64,000 nt of DNA from JAKZVK01 sp965237575 (GCA_965237575.1 CBDEGI010000004.1:4216001-4280000), one strand, 5' to 3'. Counted from the first letter of the stretch, positions 25,106 to 34,530 are shown. The notes: generated from the sequence alone by a model not told the origin. Translations and numbers: made by a program.

Positions 25106-25804
25106 CTAACCGCTTGAAATCAAACGGCTTGCCTTGCGGAACACGTTGAGGAACATGCTCCGGGTGAGCCGCCCGGTCTGGGTGTTTTGACGACTCGGGT
25201 GGTAGGAGCACAGCAGCCGGGGCTGAGAAGACGGTAGGCGATGCAGGGCCTCATGGGCGAATGGGTAGGCTGAGCGTCGCTCGATCGAGCCCTCTTCGAG
25301 CAGGATGGTCAAGTAGGCATCCAGGGCGAGGCGGCCCAGGGCGACCACAACTCTCACATTATCAAGCAGTTTTAGCTCCCTCGCCAAGTACGGACGGCAG
25401 GCGGCGAACTCCTCCCGCGACGGCTTGTTGTCGGGCGGGGCGCAGCGGGCAGCCGCGGTGATGTAGCAATCGCGTAGCTCCAGGCCGTCGCCGCGGCGCG
25501 TGGCGCTGGGTTGCGACGCGAAGCCGGTCTTGTGGAGAGCTTCGTAGAGGAAGTCGCCCGAACTGTCCCCGGTGAACATACGCCCGGTGCGATTGGCGCC
25601 GTGAGCTGCTGGGGCCAGCCCGACGATCAGCAGACGCGCCTTTGGATCGCCGAAGGAAGGGACCGGACGGCCCCAGTAGTCCCAGTCGCGGTAGGCCCGG
25701 CGCTTCACCTCGGCAATAAGCCGGCAGTGCTCTCGAAGCCGCGGACAGCGCTCGCAACCTACCACTTGCTCCTGCAGAATGACTAGCTGTCGTTTGGATG
25801 GCAT
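25106..25804 (-). CDS. uracil-DNA glycosylase, family 5-like (UdgB)
   Basis: This 232-residue repair enzyme removes uracil from DNA. The N-terminus has a cysteine pair (GCERCPRLREHC) and a later cysteine for the 4Fe-4S cluster. Motif 1 reads GLAPAAHGANRTGRMFTGD; family 4 enzymes have E-A-P-G, so GLAPA places it in family 5 (UDGb). Motif 2 is SYHPSRQNTQTGRLT, with the conserved H. CYITAAARCAPPDNKPSREE is also typical. The ATG start has no strong ribosome site in view. It is followed on the same strand by the DksA/TraR gene. Confidence 0.9.
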   Translation of the reverse strand: MPSKRQLVILQEQVVGCERCPRLREHCRLIAEVKRRAYRDWDYWGRPVPSFGDPKARLLIVGLAPAAHGANRTGRMFTGDSSGDFLYEALHKTGFASQPSATRRGDGLELRDCYITAAARCAPPDNKPSREEFAACRPYLARELKLLDNVRVVVALGRLALDAYLTILLEEGSIERRSAYPFAHEALHRLPSSQPRLLCSYHPSRQNTQTGRLTRSMFLNVFRKASRLISSG

Positions 25805-26060
25805 CGGGTAGTGACGCGCCGTAAAGCCGTGGGAGTAAATCCCTCATTAGGACACGGAAAGGAGAAGTGCTGCAAGCCGGCCGCGAGGCTCCTGGTCGTG
25901 GCACCCCCTATCGAATGATCGAGGATCGCGAGCAGGAAGCCGGTAACACTTTTGTTTTGAATCTCTTGACGGCTGAGCGCGTGCCCGCCAAAGGGAGTGC
26001 TGGGGAGGATCATGTCCAACCAGCAAATACGAAATAAACCTGCTGGAAAAATCGTTAGGG
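25805..26060. other. intergenic region between divergent genes
   Basis: This is the left part of a 408-bp gap. One small structured element is visible: CCGTG and CACGG, enclosing GGGA-GTAAA-TCCC, at about 25829-25855. The plus-strand frame is open from 25997, with GGGGAGG before ATG 26011, and would add about 67 residues to the next gene. I judge that extension unlikely because a good promoter lies inside it. Confidence 0.4.
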
Positions 26061-26089
26061 TTGCCGGATGTTTCAGAATTTGCTATAAC
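26061..26089 (+). promoter_or_regulatory. sigma-70-type promoter of the histone-like gene
   Basis: TTGCCG (26061-26066) and TATAAC (26084-26089) are 17 bp apart. Transcription would begin near 26096, giving a leader of about 117 nt before ATG 26213. Confidence 0.6.
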
Positions 26090-26212
26090 CCACAGCGACG
26101 GTACCCGGCGCAGGCAGTAGGTCCCAATGAGCGTGTAGCACTTGGCCTGCGGTATCCGGCGGCCTCGGCAGAGTGCCGACCTTGCGGGCGGGCTTACTGT
26201 AAAACGAGAACC

Positions 26213-27163
26213 ATGGCGAAGGCTGCGAAGAAAGCGAACCGAGTCGCTAAGAAGGCTGTAGAGAAAGCGCCCCCACGCAAGCCGGCGGCGAAGAAAGCTA
26301 ACGTTTCTAAGAAGTCCGCCAAAGCCAAGAGGCCGCCTACGCGAGCGAAGCCATCGGGCAAGGGGAAGAAGGCTGCAAAGAAGCCGGCCGCCCGCAAGGC
26401 CAAGGCCGCACCGAAGAAAAAGGCCGTTGCCAAGACGACTCGACCGAAGAAGGCTGTTGCAAAGACGGCTCGACAGAACAAGGCGGCAACAAACAAGACG
26501 CCGACAAAGAAGGCAGCGACAAAGAAGGTAGCGACAGCCAATCGGTCGAAGGCCACTGCCAAGAAGGCCGCCAAGACGCCGGTGAGAATTGGCCCGCGGC
26601 CACCAAAGCCATCGCCTCCCACTGCCGAGGGGAAAGAGCGCCTGAAGGCGGCGCAAGCCCTGCGAGAGTCCGAGGACCGTCAGGCACAGCTTTACGGCAA
26701 GGCCGTCAAACTCTTCAACTCTAAGAAGTATTCGCAGGCGCTGAAGCGGTTCGAGGGGGTCGCCGAGGGGCCTCACCCGAGTCTGCGCCATCGCGCCGGC
26801 GTGTACGTCGAGATCTGTCGGCAGCGCCTACGTCCCAGTAAAGTCAGACTCAAGACCGCCGATGAACACTACAACTACGGCATTCAATTGGTGAATGAGC
26901 GGCGCCTCGACGAAGCAGAATCCCAGTTCCGCCATGCGCTCAGGATGCAACCCAAGGCGGCGCATGTTCACTTGGCGTCAGCGGTGTTGTGGGCCCTGAG
27001 CGGTGACATCGAGAAGACGTACCAGAGTTTGAAGAAGGCCATCGACCTTGACCCTCGCAGCCGAGTCCTGGCTTTGAATGACGCCGATCTGTCGCCGGTC
27101 CTCAACGAACCCTCCATCGCCGCACTTCTTCATGGCAACGGTGCGTCAGGGAAATCCACTTAG
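26213..27163 (+). CDS. histone H1-like lysine-rich protein with C-terminal TPR domain
   Basis: The protein has 316 residues. About 1-130 is a low-complexity tail of PAKKA/KKAVAK repeats, almost only K, A, P, T and R, like bacterial H1-type DNA-binding proteins (PF07432-like). From about 135, a soluble tetratricopeptide region follows: AQLYGKAVKLFNSKKYSQALKRFEGV, then a zinc-free linker, DEHYNYGIQLVNERRLDEAESQFRHALRMQP and HVHLASAVLWALSGDIEKTYQSLKKAIDLDP. ATG 26213 is chosen because the lysine-rich part begins there and a promoter stands upstream. The tail probably binds DNA or RNA without specificity, while the TPR part may bind a partner. Role unknown. It overlaps yvcK by 32 bp. Confidence 0.8.
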   Translation: MAKAAKKANRVAKKAVEKAPPRKPAAKKANVSKKSAKAKRPPTRAKPSGKGKKAAKKPAARKAKAAPKKKAVAKTTRPKKAVAKTARQNKAATNKTPTKKAATKKVATANRSKATAKKAAKTPVRIGPRPPKPSPPTAEGKERLKAAQALRESEDRQAQLYGKAVKLFNSKKYSQALKRFEGVAEGPHPSLRHRAGVYVEICRQRLRPSKVRLKTADEHYNYGIQLVNERRLDEAESQFRHALRMQPKAAHVHLASAVLWALSGDIEKTYQSLKKAIDLDPRSRVLALNDADLSPVLNEPSIAALLHGNGASGKST

Positions 27164-28325
27164 GAGAGACAAAACGCCGCTTCCGCTTTCCAGAAAACGC
27201 CGTGTGGGGGCGTCGCCGACCGACAACCCGGAGCCGCCGTTCGACGGCAGGGTCGAAACGCCCAACGACCCACTGCGCATCGTTACGCTCGGGGGTGGCA
27301 CCGGCCTTTCGACCGTGCTGCATGGGCTCAAGCGCTTTGCCGCCGGCTGGGCCGAGCCCGGCGGCCAGGGGCCGCTCGTCGATCTGGCGGCTGTCGTTAC
27401 AGTCAGCGATGACGGAGGCAGCTCGGGCAAACTGCGCCGCACCTTCGACATTCTCGCTCCCGGGGACATCCGCAACTGTTTGGTGGCACTCGCTGAAGAT
27501 GAAGCGCTTCTGTCGAGGCTCTTTCAGTACCGCTTCGGCATGGGTAAGGGCCTCGAAGGCCACAGCTTCGGCAATCTCTTCCTCACAGCATTGACCGAAG
27601 TCACCGGCGACTTCCACCAAGCGATCCAACTGTCGAGCGAGGTGCTGGCCATTCGCGGCCGCATTTTCCCGTCGACGCTTGAGAACGTGAGCCTGGAAGC
27701 GCAACTGGAAAGTGGTCGTTCGGTGCGGGGAGAGACCCGAATATCGAGCGCGCAGGCACGAATCCGGCGGGTGCAACTTGAGCCGCGGCACTGCCCGCCG
27801 CTGGCGGAGACCCTGACCGCGATCGGCGAGGCCGACCTGATCACGCTCGGGCCGGGGTCGCTCTACACGAGCGTCGTGCCAAATCTGCTGGTCGACGGGA
27901 TTCCCGAGGCGATCGCGGCGTCCAAGGCGCTCAAAGTCTACATCTCTAACCTGATGTGGCAGCCGGGCGAGACGGACGGCTATACGGCGTCAGACCACCT
28001 GCGCGCCCTTCTCGAACACGCCCGCCTACCGATCGTCGATTGCATCGTCTTGAACTCGGGTAAGATTCCGTCGTCTATAAAGAAGCGCTACCAGAAAGAG
28101 CACGCCTGGCCAGTCGAAGACGACCGTACCGCGCTCGAAGAGATGGGTGTCGACGTGCTTCTCGAAGATCTACTGGCGGCCGACACCGTGGTCCGGCACG
28201 ACTCGGCGCTGCTGGCGAACCTGCTTGTCAGACTGGCTCGCAAGAGCCGGTTGCGGCGAGCTGAGAGCCCAGTTCGTGGACCGCAAGCGGTCAAGGGTTC
28301 ACGCACAGTGCAGGCCGGCTCATAG
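27132..28325 (+). CDS. YvcK/GlmR-type gluconeogenesis factor (CofD-like)
   Basis: This 397-residue cytoplasmic protein is of the YvcK/CofD-like family, which binds UDP-GlcNAc and affects carbon flow to cell-wall precursors. Motifs: LRIVTLGGGTGLSTVLHGLK (nucleotide-sugar loop), VVTVSDDGGSSGKLRR, LAPGDIRNCLVAL, EGHSFGNLFLTAL, LGPGSLYTSVVPNLLVDGI and VYISNLMWQPGETDGYTASDH. The start is uncertain: ATG 27132 overlaps the TPR gene by 32 bp; ATG 27078 and GTG near 27204 are alternatives, and the conserved part begins only at about residue 50. The C-terminal 30 residues are basic and not conserved. Confidence 0.9.
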   Translation: MATVRQGNPLRRDKTPLPLSRKRRVGASPTDNPEPPFDGRVETPNDPLRIVTLGGGTGLSTVLHGLKRFAAGWAEPGGQGPLVDLAAVVTVSDDGGSSGKLRRTFDILAPGDIRNCLVALAEDEALLSRLFQYRFGMGKGLEGHSFGNLFLTALTEVTGDFHQAIQLSSEVLAIRGRIFPSTLENVSLEAQLESGRSVRGETRISSAQARIRRVQLEPRHCPPLAETLTAIGEADLITLGPGSLYTSVVPNLLVDGIPEAIAASKALKVYISNLMWQPGETDGYTASDHLRALLEHARLPIVDCIVLNSGKIPSSIKKRYQKEHAWPVEDDRTALEEMGVDVLLEDLLAADTVVRHDSALLANLLVRLARKSRLRRAESPVRGPQAVKGSRTVQAGS

Positions 28326-28371
28326 AGGCGGGCTGCCGGGTCACCTGCGACCTCCCTCGGCAGCGCCCGAA

Positions 28372-28728
28372 TCATCGACTCCCGATCTCCGGCAGCGAGA
28401 TCAGGTGCTTCGGACGCCACATCTCCTTGTCCCACCCACAACCGTCCGCAAACTCGGCCCCTACCAAGTAGCCGTACTCCCCCAAGTTGCAATAGCAGAC
28501 ATGCGCCTTTCCGCTAAATCCATCACAATGGAACTCCATCTCCAAGCCGACAGTCATCGGCATCGCCAGGCTGAAGCACAAGCCCTCCTTGCTCAAGTCC
28601 TCTAGCAAGCCCTTCTCACAAACGACGTTGCCGGTCTGATCGTGAAACGAGACCTCGACCAGTTCCGAACACATCTCACGGCCGTAGGCCCGCTTCTTGT
28701 CTTCCACGTGCAAGCGTTTCTCCTTCAA
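28372..28728 (-). CDS. PilZ-like domain protein
   Basis: This 118-residue soluble protein looks like a small single PilZ domain. It has strand patterns LVEVSFHDQTGNVVCEKGLLEDLSKEGLCFSLAMPMTVGLEMEFHCD and KAHVCYCNLGEYGYLVGAEFADG. The D-x-S-x-x-G-L/I motif (EDLSKEGLC) is present. The upstream R-x-x-x-R part of the c-di-GMP site is weak (KKRAYGREMC), so binding is uncertain. It could be a divergent adaptor. It is convergent with yvcK. Confidence 0.65.
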   Translation of the reverse strand: MKEKRLHVEDKKRAYGREMCSELVEVSFHDQTGNVVCEKGLLEDLSKEGLCFSLAMPMTVGLEMEFHCDGFSGKAHVCYCNLGEYGYLVGAEFADGCGWDKEMWRPKHLISLPEIGSR

Positions 28729-28895
28729 GCTTTCTCAGAGAGCATATCGGCCATTCCCGGCAACTTTGAATCGTCATGCACTTCCAGCTGAGCCTGAATT
28801 GTCTATCATCAGGCTGCGAGTTCGGTGAGACGGTTGACGGCCAACCGAAAGGACTTCATACTTGGGCGGGCGAGCCAATCTGAAGGAGCTACACC

Positions 28896-30674
28896 GTGAC
28901 GATCAGCTATTCCGATGCTCACAAACCGGACCGCGAGCCTCCTGAGCCGGCGACGTCGCCACCGGCCCAAGCCTTTCTCGGCGCCATAGCAGCAGCGGCA
29001 TGCTTACTTTTCGGGGCTTCGTCCTGCGCCCAACCCCAGCCCGACCCCTCGGTCTCCGCCGACCAGGCGTCGGCTGCACTCCGCCAAGCGGCCGACTTCT
29101 ACCGAGGCAAAGTCTCAACGGAAGGCGGCTATCACTTCCGCTATAGCGAAGACCTCAGTTACGGCCGTTCCGAATCCGCCGAAGGACTCTCGCAAGTGAC
29201 CGTGCAGCGCGCCGGCACACCGCGCGTCGGCATGGCCTATCTCTCCGCCTACGAGGCGACCGGGGATCGATTCTATCTTGACGCGGCCCGCGACGCGGCA
29301 CATGCCTTGGTCAAAGGCCAGCTCTGCTCGGGCGGCTGGGACTACATCATCGAATTCGACCCCGAAAAAAGGAAACTCTATCCCTATCGCGCCGAGGGTA
29401 ACTGTGGCCAGGACCAGCCGGATGGCGCGGGCGTCCGGCGGGCCGCCACCACCCTCGACGACAACGTGACGCAGGCCGCCTTGCGCCTACTGATGCGCGT
29501 CGACCGCGAGTTGGATTTCAAAGACGAGAAGATCCACAAGACGGCACTATTCGCGCTCGACAGCCTCATCAAGGCACAGTACCCCAACGGCGCGTGGCCC
29601 CAGCGCTTTCGCGGCCCTCCCGACCCTGCGGAATTTCCGGTCAAGCCGGCGAGCTACCCCGAGTCGTGGTCGCGCACATGGCCCGGCCCTGATTACCGCG
29701 GCCACTACACCTTCAACGACAACTCAAATTCCGACATGATCGACGCCATGCTCGAGGCCTCGCGCATCTACGACGACCCGCGCTACAAGGCCGTGGCCGA
29801 GAAGGGCGCTCACTTCATCCTCTTGGCTCAGATGCCTGATCCGCAGCCTGGATGGGCGCAGCAGTATGACCGCGACATGCACCCGGCCTGGGCTCGCATC
29901 TTCGAGCCGCCATCCGTCACGGGAGGCGAATCGCAAGGCGTTCTGAAGACGCTGCTGTTGCTCTATCGCGAGACCGGCGACAAAAAATACCTCAAGCCGA
30001 TACCGCGGGCCCTCGACTATTACCGCAAGTCCGAACTACCGGAGGTCGAAAACCCCTCGGCCTATCGCGCCCGGGCGTGTCCGGCGGGGTCGGTCTGCAT
30101 GGCGCGGTTCTACGAGCTGAAAACCAACCGCCCGCTTTACATCACCAAAGGGACGCGTGCTCGGGTCCGCGGTGAATCGACAAATTTGCTCAGTGGCTAC
30201 GGGGTCAGCTACAGCGACGAGTCGGTCATTCGACACTACGGCGTCCTGACGCGCGGAGATGAGTTCGCGGCGATTGCGCGGGAGTACGAGCGCGTTAGCC
30301 ACGCTGATTCTTCGACGCTGCGACGCCCCGACCGGCTCAAGGGACTCTCGCCTTGGGACGTCGACCTTCCATCCGAGCCCGAGCCGAGCCTTGAAGACCT
30401 AGCCCGCCGAGCAAGCCAGGCGATCAACACCTTGGACGAACGAGGCGCGTGGGTGGAAGAGGGCAGCGTGGGGAAAGCCGAGCGGATCGTTCAACTGTTC
30501 GCCGCCGAAGACATGGTCGTTGCGGTCGGCGACCGCACCTTGTCGCTTCCCGAAAACGAAACCCTTGAAGTCTTCCCAGGCGCGAAGCCGCCCCTTGAGC
30601 AAATCATCAACTCGACCACCTTCGCGAACAACGTCGAGGCACTAGCGGACTATCTGGCGAGCACCGCGCAATGA
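28896..30674 (+). CDS. lipoprotein with pectate lyase family 10-like domain
   Basis: The protein has 592 residues. The N-terminal hydrophobic stretch ends in FGASSCAQ (about residue 45), so it is probably a lipoprotein, although the part before the helix is unusually long. The catalytic region is an alpha/alpha toroid resembling PL10 pectic acid lyases: GGWDYIIEF, TLDDNVTQAALRLL, YPNGAWPQRF, YRGHYTFNDNSNSDMIDAMLEASRIY and GWAQQYDRDMHPAWARIFEPPSVTGGESQGVL. The asparagine/aspartate of TFNDN and the arginines around ARIFEP sit where PL10 has its site. The last 100 residues are helical and of unknown role. The substrate is probably a plant or algal uronic acid polymer, inferred only from the family. 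Confidence 0.7.
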   Translation: MTISYSDAHKPDREPPEPATSPPAQAFLGAIAAAACLLFGASSCAQPQPDPSVSADQASAALRQAADFYRGKVSTEGGYHFRYSEDLSYGRSESAEGLSQVTVQRAGTPRVGMAYLSAYEATGDRFYLDAARDAAHALVKGQLCSGGWDYIIEFDPEKRKLYPYRAEGNCGQDQPDGAGVRRAATTLDDNVTQAALRLLMRVDRELDFKDEKIHKTALFALDSLIKAQYPNGAWPQRFRGPPDPAEFPVKPASYPESWSRTWPGPDYRGHYTFNDNSNSDMIDAMLEASRIYDDPRYKAVAEKGAHFILLAQMPDPQPGWAQQYDRDMHPAWARIFEPPSVTGGESQGVLKTLLLLYRETGDKKYLKPIPRALDYYRKSELPEVENPSAYRARACPAGSVCMARFYELKTNRPLYITKGTRARVRGESTNLLSGYGVSYSDESVIRHYGVLTRGDEFAAIAREYERVSHADSSTLRRPDRLKGLSPWDVDLPSEPEPSLEDLARRASQAINTLDERGAWVEEGSVGKAERIVQLFAAEDMVVAVGDRTLSLPENETLEVFPGAKPPLEQIINSTTFANNVEALADYLASTAQ

Positions 30675-30765
30675 TATCGTACGACCTGAAATGGGGCACG
30701 GCATGCTGTGCCCCTACTTATCGATTCGCCCGTCGCCGCGGCCCATCGCGCCGCTCGCCGACTCG

Positions 30766-32340
30766 TCAGTTCTGGCTGATGCAGAACAGCTCGTCCTGAC
30801 TCCTTAGGAACAGGTCGCCGCCCACGATCACCGGCGACGAAACGAACATCTCGTCACCCATCTTGTTGGTCGTGAGCACTTCGTAGGTCTTGCCGAGCTT
30901 CAAGACAATCACGTCGCCTTCCTCGCTGGCAAGGTAAAGCTTGCCGGCCGCCGCCACCGGTGAAGCCTTGAACGTGTAGGTTTCTGGTAATCGCTGCTGA
31001 TGGTAGAACTTCTCGCCCGTTCGGGCGTCCACGGCGCTCACCATGCCGCGATCCGTCACGAAGTAGAGAATCCCGTCGTGCAGCACCGGCGAGGCGGTGT
31101 AGGAATTGCCCTTCTGGTTGGTCCACTTGATGTAGTCGGGATTGTCGGTGAGGTCGCCCTTGCCGCCGAGCTTGATGGCCAGCGCATTCGCGTTGCGCCA
31201 GCCGGTCATCGCGATCACCATTTCGTTATCGACGTTCACCACGGCAGGGATCGCGTTGCCTCCGAGTCCGCCGGCTTCCCAGATGACGTCGCCGGTCTCA
31301 AGGTCGTACGCGCGGACACGTGTGGCGCTCGTAACGAGCTGCTTCTTGCCGCCGTGTTCCACCACGATCGGTTGCGGCCAACTGCTGCGCTCGTCGCGCT
31401 CGGCCCGCCAAACTTCTTTGCCCGTTCGCTTGTCGAGTACCACGATGTAGGACTCGGCTTCTTGGTCGTTCTGGATCACCAGGTAGTTTCCGTGGAGCAG
31501 CGGAGCGATCCCTTCGCCGAAGGAGTTCCTCATCTGCAGCCGGCCCAGGTCTTTTTTCCACTGGAGCTTGCCCTGGAGGTCGTAGGCGTAGACGCCTCGC
31601 GAACCAAAGTTCACGTAGAGCCACTCGCCGTCGGTCACCGGCGAATTCGACGCAAAGCTGCCGTACTGACGGTGGTAGCCTTCATGCGGCGTCTGTTCGG
31701 CTGCCGTCTGCTCCCACAGGATGTCTCCCGAGTTCTTGTCGATCGCCATCACGACGAACTTGTGGTTGACCAGAGGGCCGGCACCCCCGCCGGGGCCGCG
31801 TCCCCGGCCGCGTCCACCGGGGCCACCGCGCCCGCCAGGACCGCCTCGGCCACCGAACGCCGAGCGCATGATCTCGCGGAACTTCTGGCGTTCCTCATCG
31901 CTGAGGTCCCGAGGGCTGCGGCCGTTAAGCAGCTCCTCGGCTTGCTTGCGCTGCTCCTCGGGGAGACGCTCAAGCATGCGGGCCGGATCGAAGCCGCCCC
32001 CGCCGCCGCCGGGTCCCGGGCCGCCTCGCCCCGGGCCACCCTGACCGCCCCCGCCCCCTCGAGCTTGCGGCTCAGGGATTGGCTCGGTGGGCACGGCGGT
32101 AGTCAGGTAGATCGTGTCGCCCCAGATGATCGGCGTCGAGTTGCCCTTGCCAGGGATTGCGATCTTCCACTTGACGTTCTCGGTCGGGGAAAAATTGAGC
32201 GGCGCGTCGCTCTCAGCAACACCGTTGTTGTTCGGACCGCGCCACTGGTGCCAGGAGTCCTTGATGTTCGGCTCGGCGAAAAGAACCGAGCCCGTCCCCA
32301 GAATCAGTGAGACGGCGATTGCGGTTGCTCGAATGTTCAC
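30766..32340 (-). CDS. secreted PQQ-type beta-propeller repeat protein
   Basis: GTG 32340 is chosen because GGGAGG lies 6 bp upstream; the frame is also open from 32367 and an ATG lies at 32346. The 524-residue product has a signal peptide (ATAIAVSLILGTGSVLFA). It is an outer-membrane-assembly/PQQ-like propeller with blades WHQWRGPNNNGV, DKNSGDILWEQTA, DLQGKLQWKKDLG, DKRTGKEVWRAE and DARTGEKFYHQQ. Between blades 1 and 2 sits an insertion of about 110 residues with glycine-arginine runs around a helix (FDPARMLERLPEEQRKQAEELLNG). This type of insertion is seen in secreted proteins of Acidobacteriota and Planctomycetes. No sign of a PQQ catalytic site; it is likely a binding or scaffold protein. 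Confidence 0.8.
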   Translation of the reverse strand: MNIRATAIAVSLILGTGSVLFAEPNIKDSWHQWRGPNNNGVAESDAPLNFSPTENVKWKIAIPGKGNSTPIIWGDTIYLTTAVPTEPIPEPQARGGGGGQGGPGRGGPGPGGGGGGFDPARMLERLPEEQRKQAEELLNGRSPRDLSDEERQKFREIMRSAFGGRGGPGGRGGPGGRGRGRGPGGGAGPLVNHKFVVMAIDKNSGDILWEQTAAEQTPHEGYHRQYGSFASNSPVTDGEWLYVNFGSRGVYAYDLQGKLQWKKDLGRLQMRNSFGEGIAPLLHGNYLVIQNDQEAESYIVVLDKRTGKEVWRAERDERSSWPQPIVVEHGGKKQLVTSATRVRAYDLETGDVIWEAGGLGGNAIPAVVNVDNEMVIAMTGWRNANALAIKLGGKGDLTDNPDYIKWTNQKGNSYTASPVLHDGILYFVTDRGMVSAVDARTGEKFYHQQRLPETYTFKASPVAAAGKLYLASEEGDVIVLKLGKTYEVLTTNKMGDEMFVSSPVIVGGDLFLRSQDELFCISQN

Positions 32341-32646
32341 GATCATCCTCCCAATAGACCGGCCCAATAGACCGGCGCTGTCACGTAAAGACGCCGGCTA
32401 TGCCTCAAAGGTTAGCAAGGACATTCGCATCCTGGCTAACCAGCCCCCTGGCCGTTACATCCGTAACGAATCCAAGCGCACCCGGATCGAATGTCCGGCC
32501 ATACGGATTCGGCCCGCTCAAGGGTGCTGTCGAGGGTTGGCGGCGGAGCGCTCACGGTCGGTGGTTGCGCGGGGAACGCAAAAACTCGGCTGGTATACTG
32601 TTCACTGTTGCCCGGACTGCTTCCAGTGGCTCCAATGGTCCAATAG

Positions 32647-34014
32647 ATGCCCGAGAAGACCTATTACATCGAAACCTTCGGCTGTCAGATGAATGTTCAC
32701 GACAGCGAGAAGGTCCGCGGGACTCTGGCCTCACGGGGCTACAGCCAAGTGCAATCACCCGACGAAGCCGGGCTGGTCCTCTATAACACGTGCAGCATTC
32801 GCGATAAGGCCGAGCAGAAGGTCTTTTCGCGGCTCGCGAATTTCAAACGAGCCAAGGCCGCCGGCAAGGTATTCGGCGTGCTCGGCTGCGTCGCGCAGCA
32901 CAAGGGGGAGGAGATCTTCGAGCAAGCGCCTCACGTCAGCCTCGTCTGCGGCTCGGCCAGCTACAACAGCCTGCCGGAGTTGCTCGAACGGGTCGAAGCC
33001 GGCGAGGACCGCGTCACCGGATTAAGCCTCGACACCGACGAGACCTTCGAGACGCCCCTCACCCGACGCGACAATCCGTATAAGGCCTTCCTCACGATTA
33101 TCGAAGGCTGCGACAAGCACTGCGCCTACTGTGTCGTGCCGTTCACGCGTGGCCCCGAGCGCAGCCGCACGAGCGCGAGCGTCCTCGAAGAGGCCCAACG
33201 CCTGGCGGGACAGGCGTACAGCGAGATTCAGCTCCTGGGGCAGAACGTCAACAGCTACCGCGATCCGTCGCCGGCGGGCATGGACTTCGCCCAACTGTTG
33301 ACGGTCGTGGGGCGTGTGCCGGGCATCCGGCGGGTGCGCTTCACGACATCGCACCCACGTGACTTCACGCCGGAGATCGTTGGGGCGATTGAGCAGAACC
33401 CAGTGCTCTGCGACCACGTGCACCTGCCGGTGCAATCGGGGTCGAGCGCCGTACTCCGGCGCATGGCGCGCGAGTATACTCGCGAGGAGTACCTGGGACG
33501 TATTCAGACGATGAAGCGGGCGCGGCGCAACATCGCGATCAGCACCGACATCATCGTCGGCTTTCCGGGCGAGAGTGAAAACGAATTCGAGCAGACGCTG
33601 TCGTTGCTCGACGAGGTCGAGTACGACTCGATCTTCTCGTTCAAATATTCTCCGCGGACCAACACGGCCGCTGCGTCCTATGCCGACGCGATTCCCGATG
33701 AAGAGAAATCACGCCGGCTGTCGATCGTACAGGAGAAGCAGCGCCGCATCCAGCTTCGCCGCAACGCGGATCTAATCGGCCGCGAGGAAGAGGTGCTGGT
33801 CGAGGGCCGCCGCGAAAAGTGGCAGCAGTGGATCGGGCGCACGACGCAGAATCGCGTGCTGAACTTCGGCGACCCGGCCGGGCTTGCCGGGGACGTGGAC
33901 TTGCGGGGCGAATATTGCCGCGTCCGGGTGACAGCGTCGGGCCCGAATTCGCTGGTCGGCGAGATGTTGTCGAGAGACTCCGCCACCTTCAACGGGTTTC
34001 GGATTCTACAATAG
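32647..34014 (+). CDS. miaB: tRNA-2-methylthio-N6-dimethylallyladenosine synthase MiaB
   Basis: This 455-residue radical-SAM methylthiotransferase adds the 2-methylthio group to i6A37 of tRNAs reading U-starting codons. The UPF0004 domain carries the auxiliary cluster cysteines (ETFGCQMNVHDSE, NTCSIRDKAEQK, LGCVAQ). The radical SAM site is C155-x3-C159-x2-C162 (GCDKHCAYCVVPFTRG). QLLGQNVNSYRD, LPVQSGSSAVLRRM and the C-terminal TRAM domain (EEVLVEGRREK through SLVGEML) complete it. ATG 32647 comes six bases into a pyrimidine-poor leader with no strong ribosome site. It is followed by the bifunctional nuclease gene 30 bp away. Confidence 0.96.
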   Translation: MPEKTYYIETFGCQMNVHDSEKVRGTLASRGYSQVQSPDEAGLVLYNTCSIRDKAEQKVFSRLANFKRAKAAGKVFGVLGCVAQHKGEEIFEQAPHVSLVCGSASYNSLPELLERVEAGEDRVTGLSLDTDETFETPLTRRDNPYKAFLTIIEGCDKHCAYCVVPFTRGPERSRTSASVLEEAQRLAGQAYSEIQLLGQNVNSYRDPSPAGMDFAQLLTVVGRVPGIRRVRFTTSHPRDFTPEIVGAIEQNPVLCDHVHLPVQSGSSAVLRRMAREYTREEYLGRIQTMKRARRNIAISTDIIVGFPGESENEFEQTLSLLDEVEYDSIFSFKYSPRTNTAAASYADAIPDEEKSRRLSIVQEKQRRIQLRRNADLIGREEEVLVEGRREKWQQWIGRTTQNRVLNFGDPAGLAGDVDLRGEYCRVRVTASGPNSLVGEMLSRDSATFNGFRILQ

Positions 34015-34044
34015 GGAACAGGCTCAGATCAACGAGGGTGTGCA

Positions 34045-34530
34045 ATGCAAATCGAGATGAGAATTCGAGGTCTGATGATGGATCCGGTAACCAACATGCC
34101 GATTGTCATCCTCAAGGATCTGGACGGCAAATCGGTCTTGCCGATATGGGTCGGCGTGTTCGAGGCCAACGCCATCGCCCTCGAGATCGAGAAGGTTCCG
34201 ACACCCCGGCCCATGACGCACGACTTGATCAAGAACCTGCTAATGGGCTTGGGCGGCGGCGTCCGCAAAGTCGTGGTGAGTGATCTGAAAGAAGACACCT
34301 TCTACGCTATGATCTGGGTCGAGCGCGAGGGCGAGATGATCGCCATCGATTCGCGCCCGAGTGACGCCCTGGCCGTGGCGCTGCGGCTCGATTGCCCGAT
34401 CTACGTGGAAGACCAGGTGCTCAACTCGTCGAAGAATGTGACCGCCGTAAGCGACAAGGCCAACAGCGAAGAGTTGCGCCGCTGGCTCGAGAACCTCAGC
34501 GACGAAGACCTCGGCCAATACAAGATGTAG
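34045..34530 (+). CDS. bifunctional nuclease family protein (DUF151)
   Basis: This 161-residue protein of the BFN/DUF151 family has RGLMMDPVTNMPIVILKDLDGKSVLPIWVGVFEANAIALEIE, then KVVVSDLKEDTFYAMIWVERE and IDSRPSDALAVALRLDCPIYV. The thermophile and plant members degrade DNA and RNA in vitro. Its frequent position behind miaB in Acidobacteriota and related phyla suggests a link to RNA metabolism. The last 30 residues include an acidic helix (SEELRRWLENLSDEDLGQYKM). A hairpin terminator follows at 34621. Confidence 0.92.
   Translation: MQIEMRIRGLMMDPVTNMPIVILKDLDGKSVLPIWVGVFEANAIALEIEKVPTPRPMTHDLIKNLLMGLGGGVRKVVVSDLKEDTFYAMIWVEREGEMIAIDSRPSDALAVALRLDCPIYVEDQVLNSSKNVTAVSDKANSEELRRWLENLSDEDLGQYKM

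Noticed and set aside
25997..26212. N-terminal extension of the histone-like protein
   Set aside because: The frame is open and has a ribosome-site-like sequence, but a good promoter lies inside it and the residues have no pattern related to the rest.
31000..32310. 436-codon open frame on the plus strand
   Set aside because: Antisense to the PQQ-type propeller gene; codon-position bias supports the propeller.
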